A DNA stretch of 64,000 nucleotides from Marisediminitalea aggregata (GCF_900129565.1 NZ_FQWD01000001.1:496001-560000), one strand, 5' to 3'; numbered from the stretch's first letter, positions 1 to 9,148 are shown. Translations and numbers: made by a program. The notes: generated from the sequence alone by a model not told the origin.

Positions 1-1156
1 CGGGCTTGTCGTACCCCAGTGTGTCTAAATCAGTAACCGGATGCATGTAGCCTTCAAGAGGTAACAGTGCGGTGAGACCATTTGGATGGACCAGAGGGAT
101 AGGCTGCCGTAGCTGCCCGTTCCAGGCCCGAAAACTTAGCTTTCGCCCCTTAAAGGCTGCCAATTCAAAACTATCGCTGAGCAAATAATCATAAAGCACG
201 TCAGACGCTGTCGATTTGGTTCTTGTCACGGCCTCACTGATTGCCCTGACTGCCAGCCAGGCGGCATAGTCGGACTCTGTCATTTCCCGGGCAAACTGAC
301 TGTAAAAGCGGTTTTGCAACTGGGTTGCCCCCCATTGCTCCAATGTCCAGTGCCAGCCCGTTGGCACTAGACCTTCAGTACCTACCACTGGGCGGGGTAA
401 CCAGGTATTGCCCGGAAAGTACTTATCAAACAGGTGCTGCTCGTCTGCCACCACGACCACATCGTAGTCATCGTGTTGAGTAAACAGCGGGATTTCCTTC
501 TGTGCCACACGGCGTAAGTCAGTGTCGAATGACCACTGTTTTTGTTCAACGATATTTGCACCAAAGCGTTTTGCTGAGCGTTGAAGTGCACTTGCAAACG
601 CTTTATCGCCGTCGCTGTTTCCCGATACCAGGAACCATTCACGCCAGCGACGCGACATCAGATATTGGGTCATGGCATCGGCCAGCATGGCCCGGCTAGG
701 CACCGTGTGTAACACCTTTTCTGCACATTGTGATTGCCGGAGGGCATCCTCCCGGCTGCTGATATTCATAACCAGCGCACCACTACCCCGAATGACTTCA
801 CTTACCGCATTAAACGCATTTTCCGGCACATCCACTAAAACAGTGCCAGGCGCTTCCTGTACAGACAGCAAGCGCTTGAGCTGACTAATTACCCCGTCGG
901 CATTGTTATCTTCTACTACCGTTAACTGATAATGCTGTTTTAAAAAGCGCCCTGTTGTATTGCTATCTTCAATGGCCAGTTTTGCACCTGCCAGGGTTTT
1001 ATTGTCAGCAGGCTGTTTCAACAACAAGGGTTCTGCCGACATTTCAGCGTGCAGTTTAACGTACAAAATGTCGATATTTTGCACAGCGGCAAACGCGCTT
1101 TTTTGCAGCAAAAACAGCCAGCACAGGCTTTTTGTGGTAGTTGCGATAAATCGCAT
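1..1156 (-). CDS. ABC-type substrate-binding protein of PQQ alcohol dehydrogenase systems (3' end cut by window)
   Basis: Reading leftward from an ATG at 1156, 385 codons stay open to the window edge. The protein begins with a signal peptide (MRFIATTTKSLCWLFLLQ, then an Ala-rich cleavage region) and continues as a periplasmic type I binding fold, with LAGAKLAIEDSN and a later DYDVVVVADE strand. It ends near the window edge with HPVTDLDTLGYDKP, which I recognise as the conserved tail of the binding proteins that accompany PQQ alcohol dehydrogenases (TIGR03863 type), so only a few residues should be missing. It is divergent from the cytochrome c gene at 1436, so the 279-base gap between them should hold both promoters. 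The transported ligand is not known; the partner ABC subunits would lie to the left, outside the window. Confidence 0.8.
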   Translation of the reverse strand, partial: MRFIATTTKSLCWLFLLQKSAFAAVQNIDILYVKLHAEMSAEPLLLKQPADNKTLAGAKLAIEDSNTTGRFLKQHYQLTVVEDNNADGVISQLKRLLSVQEAPGTVLVDVPENAFNAVSEVIRGSGALVMNISSREDALRQSQCAEKVLHTVPSRAMLADAMTQYLMSRRWREWFLVSGNSDGDKAFASALQRSAKRFGANIVEQKQWSFDTDLRRVAQKEIPLFTQHDDYDVVVVADEQHLFDKYFPGNTWLPRPVVGTEGLVPTGWHWTLEQWGATQLQNRFYSQFAREMTESDYAAWLAVRAISEAVTRTKSTASDVLYDYLLSDSFELAAFKGRKLSFRAWNGQLRQPIPLVHPNGLTALLPLEGYMHPVTDLDTLGYDKP

Positions 1157-1435
1157 AAACCACGTTAAAGCTGTGTAAAATTTGTAATCAACGGGATTTT
1201 TTATGTTCAAAAACAAAACCCTTTATTAACGTTATGCTGCAATAGTAGAGCATGATCATGCCCGGATGAAATGAGCAAAAAGGATGAAAGGTTTACTACC
1301 TAAGTACAATTGGAAGCTTAGTGCATATCTCCTAACTTTCACGGTGTGCTTTGTTGTAGTAGCGAAAGAATAAAAAGCGAGGGCGTTTCTGCAGCGTAAA
1401 CAAGCATTCTCACAGGCAGCTTTTGGAGAAACATC

Positions 1436-1882
1436 ATGAAGAAGTATTTAACCTTTTTGCGCAGTGCGATGATTGCCTCGATGGCATTAACATCTGCACA
1501 AGCGCTGGCTCACGGTGACGTGACGCCTCAGGCAGTAGACACCAGTGCACTTCCCCAGTTGGGCGATGAGTGGCTGGCTACCAACCCTTACACCGGCAAT
1601 GAGCTTGCGATTAAAATCGGCGACTCTGCTTATAATCAGAACTGTGCACGCTGCCATGGACTGGAAGTTATTTCTGGCGGTATTACGCCGGATCTGCGTA
1701 AACTGAATGACGAGAACGAATTTTTCAGCCAGGAAGAAGCGGACGATTGGTTTATGATGCGTATTCGTAACGGCGCGGTAGTAGATGGTCGTGTTTACAT
1801 GCCTCCGTTCGAAGGTATCCTGAGCCAGGAAGCGATGTGGGCCATCAAATCTTACATCGAAACCCGTGGTACACCCGAGTAA
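1436..1882 (+). CDS. pedF: Cytochrome c-550, PedF type
   Basis: This 148-residue periplasmic cytochrome has a signal peptide of about 25 residues ending in AQALA, then HGDVTPQ. A single heme-binding CARCH motif lies at residues 70-74, and Met122 in YMPPF is the likely distal heme ligand. Length and sequence match the small cytochromes that take electrons from PQQ-dependent ethanol dehydrogenases in ped/exa clusters. It lies between two binding-protein genes and 1.5 kb upstream of the quinoprotein dehydrogenase, which supports the role of electron acceptor on the way to a terminal oxidase. The start is the ATG at 1436, preceded by TTTTGGAGAAACATC, a good ribosome binding site. Confidence 0.85.
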   Translation: MKKYLTFLRSAMIASMALTSAQALAHGDVTPQAVDTSALPQLGDEWLATNPYTGNELAIKIGDSAYNQNCARCHGLEVISGGITPDLRKLNDENEFFSQEEADDWFMMRIRNGAVVDGRVYMPPFEGILSQEAMWAIKSYIETRGTPE

Positions 1883-1914
1883 GTGTTAACTAAACAATAA
1901 CCGTTGAGGCAGTA

Positions 1915-2781
1915 ATGGTAGTACGAATTCTGTTCCTGATTTGCGTTGCGCTCAGCAGCTACGCAAACGCCCGAAGCTACGAAGATATTATCGAGTCAGG
2001 TCAGATCACCATTGCTGTCTACAACGATTTCCCTCCCTATTCCTTTTTACAAGACGGTGAGCCTGCTGGCGTCGACATCGAAATTGGCAAACACATTGCC
2101 AAGGGCCTTGGCGTGTCGGTTGAATGGCTCTGGATAAACGCCGACGAAAACCTCGAAGACGATTTGCGTAACGCGATATGGAAAGGCCATATCATTACGC
2201 GGCAGAAAGCCGATGTGATGTTGCGCGTGCCTTACGACCGCCGCTTTGCTTATGCCATTGATGGCTATGGTTTGCCGAAAAACGAACTGGTCGTGATGTT
2301 TTCCCCCTACCAGCGGGAAAGCTGGGCACTGGTTCGCGATCACGAGAAAACCAACGATATACGTACTCTGGCCATTTTCCAGTATGAAAATGTCGCCGTT
2401 GAACTGGACTCGCTACCCAGCTTCTTTTTAGGCGCAACCATTGGTGGCCGCCTGCGTGACAAGCTGGTTCATGTAGACTCGGTGTTTACTGGTATCGACA
2501 AACTGAAAGCCGGTGAAGTGGCGGCAGTTGCAGGTATGAGAAGCCAATTACAATGGGGAATGGGCCCGCTTACCAGCCAGTACGACATCAGCGCCGACGG
2601 TCTGGCCGCAATGAGCATTAAAAGCTGGGATATTGGTATGGCGGTAAAACAGGACTATCGCGAGTTGACCTATGCCATTGAAGGAATCATCACGCCCATG
2701 GTCAACAGCGGCGAGATGGAAAAACTATACCTCGAGTATGGCTTGAGCTACGAAATCCCAGACTATTTCCGCACCGAATGA
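1915..2781 (+). CDS. Periplasmic solute-binding protein (family 3) linked to quinoprotein dehydrogenase
   Basis: This 288-residue protein starts with a signal peptide (about residues 1-19, ending YANA) followed by the family 3 binding fold: YEDIIESGQITIAVYNDFPP near the N terminus, then GVDIEIGKHIAKGLGV. Family 3 proteins normally bind amino acids for ABC importers. The paralogue found beside PQQ dehydrogenases (XoxJ-like, TIGR03871 type) is instead thought to help mature or deliver cofactor to the enzyme. It follows pedF after 32 bases, so the two are probably co-transcribed. No transporter subunits are adjacent, which favours the accessory role over uptake. Confidence 0.75.
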   Translation: MVVRILFLICVALSSYANARSYEDIIESGQITIAVYNDFPPYSFLQDGEPAGVDIEIGKHIAKGLGVSVEWLWINADENLEDDLRNAIWKGHIITRQKADVMLRVPYDRRFAYAIDGYGLPKNELVVMFSPYQRESWALVRDHEKTNDIRTLAIFQYENVAVELDSLPSFFLGATIGGRLRDKLVHVDSVFTGIDKLKAGEVAAVAGMRSQLQWGMGPLTSQYDISADGLAAMSIKSWDIGMAVKQDYRELTYAIEGIITPMVNSGEMEKLYLEYGLSYEIPDYFRTE

Positions 2782-2854
2782 GCATAACACTAGTATTAGT
2801 GCTACTGAGTGTTAAAGTAGAGAGACTATAATGACAAGTTAAGGTTGTCTATTC

Positions 2855-3076
2855 GTGAAAAGAAAATGTGCGGCAATCATCTTTTTTATTTCATTAATAT
2901 CAGGCTGTGCAACCACCACGGTGGCTCGGGTAAGTTGCGATTTTGTAGAGGGTACGCTGCACAGAAATGTAAATAGCGACAGAGACGAAAAAAAAGCAAA
3001 CCTTTTCAATGGCCTGTTAAACGTGATAATCGGTTCCCTCAATGACACCCCCCGAGATCCCAAGAAATGTCGCTAG
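2855..3076 (+). CDS. Small putative lipoprotein of unknown function
   Basis: A 73-residue reading frame starts at GTG 2855 with AAGG ten bases upstream. The N terminus is positively charged (MKRKC), then hydrophobic, then has the lipobox LISGC, so the mature protein would begin at Cys18 and be lipid-anchored. The mature part is short and charged, with two further cysteines (C28 and C72). I do not recognise a family. It sits 73 bases after the binding-protein gene and before the quinoprotein gene. The coding call rests on the well-formed lipoprotein signal and the start context; the overlapping opposite frame lacks such features. Confidence 0.5.
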   Translation: MKRKCAAIIFFISLISGCATTTVARVSCDFVEGTLHRNVNSDRDEKKANLFNGLLNVIIGSLNDTPRDPKKCR

Positions 3077-3419
3077 GGCTTAATCTGTATTCAAGTCTAC
3101 GCTATCTACATCACCATTTTTCTCGTCAGTAAACAGTTTACTTTCTCTAAAACCTTCCGTAAGCCTCACTACCAAGTTTTATTGCAGAGTAGTACTACCA
3201 TCGGACTAAAAATGATAATCCAAGGTTTAATGGTTGTTAACAAATTGATGTCAGATACTGATTCTGATGCCTTTTGTGGTTGAGTTGGCTGTTAGTCCCA
3301 CACCACAAGGTCAACAACAATACTCAACCTGTCGCATGCTGAACCTATTCAATTCGCGCTCGTTGTGAACAAGGGGTAATACAAGCCCTAAGTACCCGTT
3401 GAAACACTGGAGAAATCTG
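3077..3419. promoter_or_regulatory. Non-coding leader upstream of the quinoprotein dehydrogenase, with a 15-bp palindrome
   Basis: No gene is visible in these 343 bases. A perfect palindrome, AGTAAAC-A-GTTTACT, lies at 3128-3142, about 280 bases upstream of the dehydrogenase start. It is a candidate operator, although it could equally be part of a termination hairpin for the small lipoprotein gene. The size of the leader fits a separately regulated promoter for the dehydrogenase, as seen for lanthanide-responsive enzymes elsewhere. Confidence 0.4.
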
Positions 3420-5183
3420 ATGAAAAGTAAAAGAGTTTCAGGTCACTTATTAAGCTCTGCGTTTTGTCTGACGCTGTCTTTAGGGACACTGTCTGGCGCC
3501 GTACAAGCGGGCGTGACTGACAAAGACATCCTGAATGACCAGGCCACCACCAATGACGTAGTCAGTTATGGTTTAGGCCCTCGTGGCCAGCGCTTTAGCC
3601 CACTGGATACACTGAACACCAAAAACGTAAAGAAAATGCACCCGGTATGGGCATTCTCATTCGGTGGTGAAAAGCAACGTGGTCAGGAATCACAGCCGCT
3701 GGTTAAAGATGGTGTTATGTATGTAACAGCGTCTTATTCACGTATTTACGCAATCGACGTAGAAAGTGGTGAAGAGCTGTGGCAATACGAAGCACGTTTA
3801 CCTGATGGCATTATGCCTTGCTGTGACGTGATTAACCGTGGTGCAGCTATATACGATGACCTGGTAATCTTCGGTACTCTGGACGCGATTCTGGTCGCCC
3901 TGGATCAAAAAACCGGTAAAGTGCGCTGGCGTAAGCGTATGGGTGACTACAAAGCAGGTTACTCATTCACTGCAGCACCTATGATTGTTAAAGGCATGGT
4001 TGTAACCGGTATCTCTGGTGGTGAATTCGGTATTGTGGGTAAAGTTGAAGCCCGCGATGCAAAAACCGGTGAACTGGTATGGAGCCGCCCTACGGTTGAA
4101 GGCCACATGGGTACGCTTAACGGTAAAGACAACGGCATCACTGGTGGTGAAGCTAACAAGACCTGGACCGGCGACCTGTGGAAAACAGGTGGTGCAGCGA
4201 CTTGGTTAGGCGGCACGTACGACCCGGATCAGGACCTGATCTTCATGGGAACGGGTAACCCGGCTCCATGGAACTCTCACTTACGTCCAGGCGACAACCT
4301 GTACTCTTCTTCTCGTCTGGCTATCGACCCAGACACCGGTAAGATCGTATGGCACTTCCAAACCACCCCACACGACGGCTGGGATTACGACGGTGTTAAC
4401 GAACTCATCGCATTTGACTACAAAGATCGTGGAAAAACAGTTAAAGCGGCAGCAACTGCTGACCGTAACGGCTTCTTCTATGTCCTTAACCGTGAAAACG
4501 GCGACTTCATTCGCGGCTTCCCATTTGTAAGCGGCATTACCTGGGCGAAAGGACTGGATAAAAACGGTCGTCCAATTTACGACGAAGCCATGCGCCCAGG
4601 TAACCCGTCAGACAGTGAAGATGGCAAAAAAGGTAAAACCGTATTTGCCGTACCTTCATTCTTAGGTGGTAAAAACTGGATGCCTATGGCGTTTAGCCAG
4701 GAAACAGGCCTGTTCTATGTACCGTCTAACGAATGGGGCATGGACATCTGGAACGAGCCGGTTAACTACAAGAAAGGGGCTGCCTACTTAGGTTCTGGTT
4801 TCACTATCAAGTCAATGTACGACCACATTGGTTCACTGAAAGCCGTTGATCCTAAAACCGGTGAGATTGTTTGGGAATTCAAAAACAACGCGCCACTTTG
4901 GGGTGGTGTGTTAGCCACCGCGGGTAACCTGGTATTTACCGGTACACCTGAAGGCTACCTGTATGGCTTCAATGCGAAAACCGGTGAAGTCGTATACAAG
5001 TTCAACACAGGTTCAGGCATTGTTGGTTCACCTATTACCTGGGAACAGGATGGTGAGCAATACCTGAGCATCGTGTCTGGATGGGGTGGCGCTGTTCCTC
5101 TGTGGGGCGGTGAAGTTGCCAAGAAAGTCAAAGACATTAACCAAGGCGGTACTGTCTGGACGTTCAAATTGCCTCGTAGCTAA
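3420..5183 (+). CDS. pedH: PQQ-dependent alcohol dehydrogenase, predicted lanthanide-dependent (PedH/ExaA family)
   Basis: A periplasmic quinoprotein oxidising primary alcohols to aldehydes. I chose the ATG at 3420 (587 residues) because GGAG lies 8 bases upstream; an in-frame TTG 21 bases earlier lacks one. A signal peptide ends AVQA around residue 30. The beta-propeller W-type repeats (DxxTGxxxW) recur, for example AKTGELVW and PDTGKIVW. The adjacent cysteine pair that forms the vicinal disulfide against PQQ is Cys134-Cys135 (MPCCDV). The catalytic Asp322 lies in [11 protein letters not shown], and an extra Asp324 two residues later is the residue that marks lanthanide-binding enzymes (XoxF, PedH); calcium enzymes usually have Ala or Ser there. 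Neighbours supply the cytochrome and accessory proteins. Whether ethanol or another alcohol is preferred cannot be read from the sequence. Confidence 0.88.
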   Translation: MKSKRVSGHLLSSAFCLTLSLGTLSGAVQAGVTDKDILNDQATTNDVVSYGLGPRGQRFSPLDTLNTKNVKKMHPVWAFSFGGEKQRGQESQPLVKDGVMYVTASYSRIYAIDVESGEELWQYEARLPDGIMPCCDVINRGAAIYDDLVIFGTLDAILVALDQKTGKVRWRKRMGDYKAGYSFTAAPMIVKGMVVTGISGGEFGIVGKVEARDAKTGELVWSRPTVEGHMGTLNGKDNGITGGEANKTWTGDLWKTGGAATWLGGTYDPDQDLIFMGTGNPAPWNSHLRPGDNLYSSSRLAIDPDTGKIVWHFQTTPHDGWDYDGVNELIAFDYKDRGKTVKAAATADRNGFFYVLNRENGDFIRGFPFVSGITWAKGLDKNGRPIYDEAMRPGNPSDSEDGKKGKTVFAVPSFLGGKNWMPMAFSQETGLFYVPSNEWGMDIWNEPVNYKKGAAYLGSGFTIKSMYDHIGSLKAVDPKTGEIVWEFKNNAPLWGGVLATAGNLVFTGTPEGYLYGFNAKTGEVVYKFNTGSGIVGSPITWEQDGEQYLSIVSGWGGAVPLWGGEVAKKVKDINQGGTVWTFKLPRS

Positions 5184-5190
5184 GAGGCCA

Positions 5191-5233
5191 CGCGACGAAT
5201 CGTTTTAGTCCCACCGTTTCGTCGCGTTTTTTT
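5191..5233 (+). terminator. Rho-independent terminator after the dehydrogenase gene
   Basis: Perfect 9-bp arms CGCGACGAA (5191-5199) and TTCGTCGCG (5218-5226) are followed by seven T residues (5227-5233). It begins 7 bases after the dehydrogenase stop, so the downstream NosR-like gene probably has its own promoter or depends on read-through. Confidence 0.85.
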
Positions 5234-5300
5234 CTCTCCTCGGGGGTGAATGCAGGTAGTGGTTCATTCGCCCCTTTTTCAGCTTTATTGAGGGAGTCAG

Positions 5301-7412
5301 ATGAAACGTTTTATTCTAATTATCTGTGTTATTTTTCTCAATAGCCTGTTCATCGTGCTGGAATGTAAAGCCAGCGAATCCGTCAGCCCGGAGCAAATTC
5401 AGCGCTTATTTCCCAAAGCGACCGTGATTGGCAACAAAGCCTCCGACTTCCCCGTCTATCCGGTTTATCAGTTACAGGAACTCATTGGCTATGCATTCGA
5501 AAGCAATGACTTAGTTGAATTTCCCGGTTTCTCCGGTGACCGTATTAACCTGCTCATTGGCATTGACGTGCAGGGCAATATTGTGGGTATTGAAGTCCTG
5601 CACCATCACGAACCCATTTTCTTACACGGTTTAGGCCCGGAGCCTATGAACCGCTTCATAGACCAGTATATTGGTCAGAATGTGTCGAATCGCGTGATTG
5701 TTGATAGCGCTGCAAATGACACGAATCCTAACGACAATACCGTTCACGTAGATGGCGTCACCAAAGCCACGGTGTCGGTCATTGTGATAAGCGATACCGT
5801 GTTGCTTTCCGCATTACAGGTGGCAAAAAATAAACTGACTGGTTTTGCCAGCGCCCCCGCTGCCACAGCCAAACCGGGCTTGTATGAACCGCTCAATACC
5901 GACACACTATTCGAGCGCGGTTTACTCCAACGCTGGGAAATAAGTCCGGAGGTCTTTGAAGACGAATTGGGCGCAAGCCTCGACGATTACCCTGATGGCA
6001 CCTTTTATCTGCAGGATGGCGAAACGTTTACGGTTTACTTCGCCTATTTAAATAGCCCATTAATTGGCAAAAATCTGCTTGGCGAAGCCGACTTTACTCG
6101 TCTGCAAGCGATGTTAAAACCCAACGAGCAGGCCTTTATGGTGATGTCGTCTGGCTTTTTCAGCTACCTCGAACCCGAATTTAAGCCCGGCACGGTACCA
6201 ACCCGGGTAAGCCTGCAGCAAAATGGCCTGCCATTTGGTATGCGTGACCTGAATTTTTATAGCTTTGAACCTCAGCAACTTGCCGGTAATTTGGAGGCCA
6301 CAAACGACCTTCAAATATTTGCAGTAAATACCCAGTCAGGTTTTAACCCTAGCTTACCTATGCAGTTAAGCCTCAACATCGACATTGCTAAAAACCACTT
6401 AATTAGCCAACAACTCCAACTCACCCACCCTTACACCTTGCCCAAGGACTTGTTCGATATCGCTGCGCCGACTGAAGAATACAAACCGGAACCGGCCTGG
6501 ATAAGAGTGTGGAAAATGCGCTGGCCAGTCATTACCGTACTGGCGCTCAGCCTGATTGCGGTCACCGCCATCTTCGCTTTACAACATCAGTTATCCGCCA
6601 ATGAAAAGCGCTTTCGTTGGATACGTTGGAGCTTTATGTTTTACACCCTGATATTCATCGGTTGGTATGCGCAGGGTCAGCTGTCGGTGGTGAATATCTA
6701 CCCCATATTGCAAAGTGTTAAATCCGGCTTTGACCTGCAGGTTTATCTGATGGACCCGGTATTGTTCATCCTCTGGAGCTATGTATTTGTTAGCCTGTTT
6801 ATTGTCGGCCGCGGGATATTTTGTGGCTGGCTTTGCCCGTTCGGTGCCTTACAGGAAATGGTGGGCTGGGTTGCGAAAAAATTCCGAATCCGGCAACGTA
6901 AAATTCCCTTCGCCGTACACCGCAAACTATGGTGGATTAAGTACGCCATTCTGGGCGGCTTAGTCATTACGTCTTATATATCGCTGTCAGACGCCGAAGT
7001 TCTGTCGGAAGTTGAACCCTTCAAGACTGCGATTACATTGCACTTTGTGCGCTACTGGCCGTTTGTGCTTTACACAGTCGCCTTGCTCGCGGCGGGACTG
7101 TTTATTAATAAATTTTACTGCCGCTACGTATGCCCGCTGGGTGCAGGGTTAGCCATACTGGGTTACTTCCACAAGTTCGAGTGGCTCACACGTCGCAAAG
7201 AATGCGGAAAGCCATGTACCATGTGCTATCACAAGTGCGATATTAAGGCGATCACGCCGGAAGGCAAAGTAGATTACAACGAGTGTGTGCAGTGCCTGGA
7301 ATGCATTGTGTATTACAACAATGACGACCTGTGCCCTCCCCTGAAAAAAGCGAAAAAAGGGCCCAAAAGAAAACCCGATATGGCTGATTCTTTGGCTGTG
7401 GAGGTAAGGTGA
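5301..7412 (+). CDS. NosR/NirI-like membrane protein: FMN-binding domain plus 4Fe-4S ferredoxin domain
   Basis: This 703-residue protein has an N-terminal signal segment (about 1-24), then a periplasmic FMN-binding domain. Its DGVTKAT at 151-157 matches the covalent flavinylation motif, with Lys in the usual Gly position and Thr157 as the expected attachment site. Several transmembrane helices follow from about residue 410. Two membrane-proximal CxxxCP motifs (FCGWLCPFG near 507 and YCRYVCPLG near 610) precede cysteine clusters CGKPCTMCYHKC (near 634) and CVQCLEC typical of two 4Fe-4S clusters. NosR-family proteins move electrons across the membrane or sustain activity of periplasmic enzymes. 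Beside a PQQ dehydrogenase it may feed or maintain the periplasmic redox chain; that role is inference. No nosZ gene is nearby, so nitrous oxide reduction is unlikely. Confidence 0.8.
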   Translation: MKRFILIICVIFLNSLFIVLECKASESVSPEQIQRLFPKATVIGNKASDFPVYPVYQLQELIGYAFESNDLVEFPGFSGDRINLLIGIDVQGNIVGIEVLHHHEPIFLHGLGPEPMNRFIDQYIGQNVSNRVIVDSAANDTNPNDNTVHVDGVTKATVSVIVISDTVLLSALQVAKNKLTGFASAPAATAKPGLYEPLNTDTLFERGLLQRWEISPEVFEDELGASLDDYPDGTFYLQDGETFTVYFAYLNSPLIGKNLLGEADFTRLQAMLKPNEQAFMVMSSGFFSYLEPEFKPGTVPTRVSLQQNGLPFGMRDLNFYSFEPQQLAGNLEATNDLQIFAVNTQSGFNPSLPMQLSLNIDIAKNHLISQQLQLTHPYTLPKDLFDIAAPTEEYKPEPAWIRVWKMRWPVITVLALSLIAVTAIFALQHQLSANEKRFRWIRWSFMFYTLIFIGWYAQGQLSVVNIYPILQSVKSGFDLQVYLMDPVLFILWSYVFVSLFIVGRGIFCGWLCPFGALQEMVGWVAKKFRIRQRKIPFAVHRKLWWIKYAILGGLVITSYISLSDAEVLSEVEPFKTAITLHFVRYWPFVLYTVALLAAGLFINKFYCRYVCPLGAGLAILGYFHKFEWLTRRKECGKPCTMCYHKCDIKAITPEGKVDYNECVQCLECIVYYNNDDLCPPLKKAKKGPKRKPDMADSLAVEVR

Positions 7413-7557
7413 ATAGAAGTAAATTCCAGACCTACCACTTTGTGTATTTGATCATCCTTAAAGCGCTTCCGACTGTTTAAGAGGAGTAAGTCGACACAAT
7501 ATCCGGTATGTGCTTCCTGATTAATGTCTTATTTGTGGCTCCCAACCACCCATTTTG

Positions 7558-7599
7558 TATCTATATTTGTACATTTTGATTTTTTATCTATAATTGTAC
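7558..7599. promoter_or_regulatory. Direct repeats upstream of hipB, candidate autoregulatory operators
   Basis: TATCTATATTTGTAC (7558-7572) and TATCTATAATTGTAC (7585-7599) differ at one base and begin 27 bases apart, just before the hipB start at 7626. Related ACATTTTGA follows each copy. HipB-type repressors bind repeated sites overlapping their own promoter, so these are probable operators. Confidence 0.5.
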
Positions 7600-7625
7600 T
7601 TATATAAATACATTTTGAGAGTGTA

Positions 7626-7877
7626 ATGAGTAGGGAAGGTATTGGTCAGCAATTACAGGCCGAGCGTAAGCGACAGAAACTAAGCCAATCTGATATTGCA
7701 GATAAATTGCAATGCAGCCGGCCCAGCATTTCCAATATTGAAAATGGCAGGTACCAAGGCTCACTACAACTGCTGGAGCGATATCTGAACATAATGGGGT
7801 TCGAACTTACGGCCACTCCCAAACAGGCCAAACGACCAACATTAGATGAACTGGACTCTGTCTACAATGACGACTGA
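7626..7877 (+). CDS. hipB: HipB-like antitoxin, XRE-family DNA-binding protein
   Basis: An 83-residue protein made almost entirely of a helix-turn-helix domain: IGQQLQAERKRQKLSQSDIA followed by LQCSRPSISNIENGRYQGS. It is the size of HipB antitoxins, with a short acidic tail (LDELDSVYNDD). The following kinase gene overlaps its last codons, as in hipBA modules, where HipB binds and inhibits HipA and represses the operon. The module lies at the junction between the PQQ cluster and the efflux operon, a typical place for an acquired toxin-antitoxin pair. Confidence 0.85.
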   Translation: MSREGIGQQLQAERKRQKLSQSDIADKLQCSRPSISNIENGRYQGSLQLLERYLNIMGFELTATPKQAKRPTLDELDSVYNDD

Positions 7878-9075
7878 TAACCTTGCAGGATTGCCAGCGC
7901 AAATAAAGCGGATTACCGTCAACGTCGCGCGCCAACAAGTTGGTTTACTCACTCATTCTTCACATTTCAGTTTTTTGTACTCCCAGGATGCCATGGCAGT
8001 TTCGCTAACCATGCCAAATCAACCCGATCCCTACAATCGCGGTGCGCTTCATCCTGTATTTACTCAGAATTTGCCCGAAGGCTACTTGCGCCGTTATATC
8101 TCAGAAAAGCTTCGCCGCCATGCTGAGATAGACGATATGTATCTGTTGGCTTTAATGGGTACCAAAGGAATAGGTCACCTGTCCTACGATGCAGGGATCC
8201 ACTTACCCGCAGCAGAGCCAGTGGCAATAGAGGATATTCTTCATTGGTCTGGCAGAGAAAAGCTATTTCCTCAACTTCTGGAACGATATTACCTCAATGG
8301 CATGGCATCAGGAGTACAACCCAAGGTTGTCATTTCCCGTTCTGCGATTTTACAGAAAGATGTGATCGTCAAAACGTTTGATGAAGAATTTCCGCTACTC
8401 ACGGTAAATGAATACGTCTGTATGAAATGTGCTGAGCATTGTGGACTCAACACACCAAAAATCTGGCTATCCGATGATTTGCAACACTATGTGGTAGAGC
8501 GTTTCGATACTGATGAGTTGGGAAATAAAATCGGAATTGAGGACTTTGCCACATTGATGGGCCGGACCGGCGATCAAAAATACCAGGGAACTTATGAAAA
8601 TGTGTTAAAAGTGGTCAAGCTGAATACCGGTTCGATGGAGCAAGTTGAAGAGGCATTTAAGTTGGTCGCTTTTAATTGCCTGATTGGCAATGGTGACGCC
8701 CACCTGAAAAATTTCTCTCTACAGTATCTTCCGGATCTCACCCGAATTGAGCTCAGCCCTGTATACGATGTCACCCATACTCTGATATACCCCACTATCG
8801 ACAATGATATGGCGCTCAAAATGCGTAAAAGCAAGGCGTTCCCCTCTCGGCATGAGCTGGTGGAATTTGCCTATACAGCAGGTATCAGCCGGTCGGCGGC
8901 CGGTAAAATAGTCGATAGAATGGCAGAATGCATCCCAGTGTCCCTATCCAATATGGAAGAAGTAAGTGCTATGGATGGGTTAAGGGGCTCCATTGAAGCT
9001 CACCTGAATAATGTGATGAAAACAACTGGCATACAACCGGTATTCAGGCACGACAAAAAGAAGAAGTATGAGTAA
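7867..9075 (+). CDS. hipA: HipA-like serine/threonine kinase toxin
   Basis: I take the ATG at 7867 (402 residues), which overlaps the hipB end by 11 bases; an upstream in-frame ATG at 7846 is possible but lacks a ribosome site. The N-terminal lobe has the HipA features LPEGYLRRYI and DMYLLALMGTKGIGHLSYD. The kinase core follows, with VQPKVVIS, nucleotide-binding VIVKTF, catalytic Asp in NGDAHLKNFSL and the metal-binding Asp in LSPVYDVTHT. All key residues are present, so the kinase looks intact. HipA kinases phosphorylate aminoacyl-tRNA synthetases and slow translation. The cellular target here cannot be read from the sequence. Confidence 0.88.
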   Translation: MTTDNLAGLPAQIKRITVNVARQQVGLLTHSSHFSFLYSQDAMAVSLTMPNQPDPYNRGALHPVFTQNLPEGYLRRYISEKLRRHAEIDDMYLLALMGTKGIGHLSYDAGIHLPAAEPVAIEDILHWSGREKLFPQLLERYYLNGMASGVQPKVVISRSAILQKDVIVKTFDEEFPLLTVNEYVCMKCAEHCGLNTPKIWLSDDLQHYVVERFDTDELGNKIGIEDFATLMGRTGDQKYQGTYENVLKVVKLNTGSMEQVEEAFKLVAFNCLIGNGDAHLKNFSLQYLPDLTRIELSPVYDVTHTLIYPTIDNDMALKMRKSKAFPSRHELVEFAYTAGISRSAAGKIVDRMAECIPVSLSNMEEVSAMDGLRGSIEAHLNNVMKTTGIQPVFRHDKKKKYE

Positions 9076-9148
9076 TGTACATAAATGCTAATCAACTTGT
9101 CCCGGCATTAGCCAAAGTAAGGTCGCAGCTTTTAGTAAACAATCTGAC

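Noticed and set aside
2839..3063. 74-residue minus-strand frame overlapping the small lipoprotein gene
   Set aside because: It lacks a ribosome site and any recognisable feature, while the plus-strand frame has a clean lipobox and good start context.
3399..3419. TTG at 3399 as start of the alcohol dehydrogenase
   Set aside because: The ATG at 3420 has GGAG at correct spacing and gives a cleaner signal peptide.
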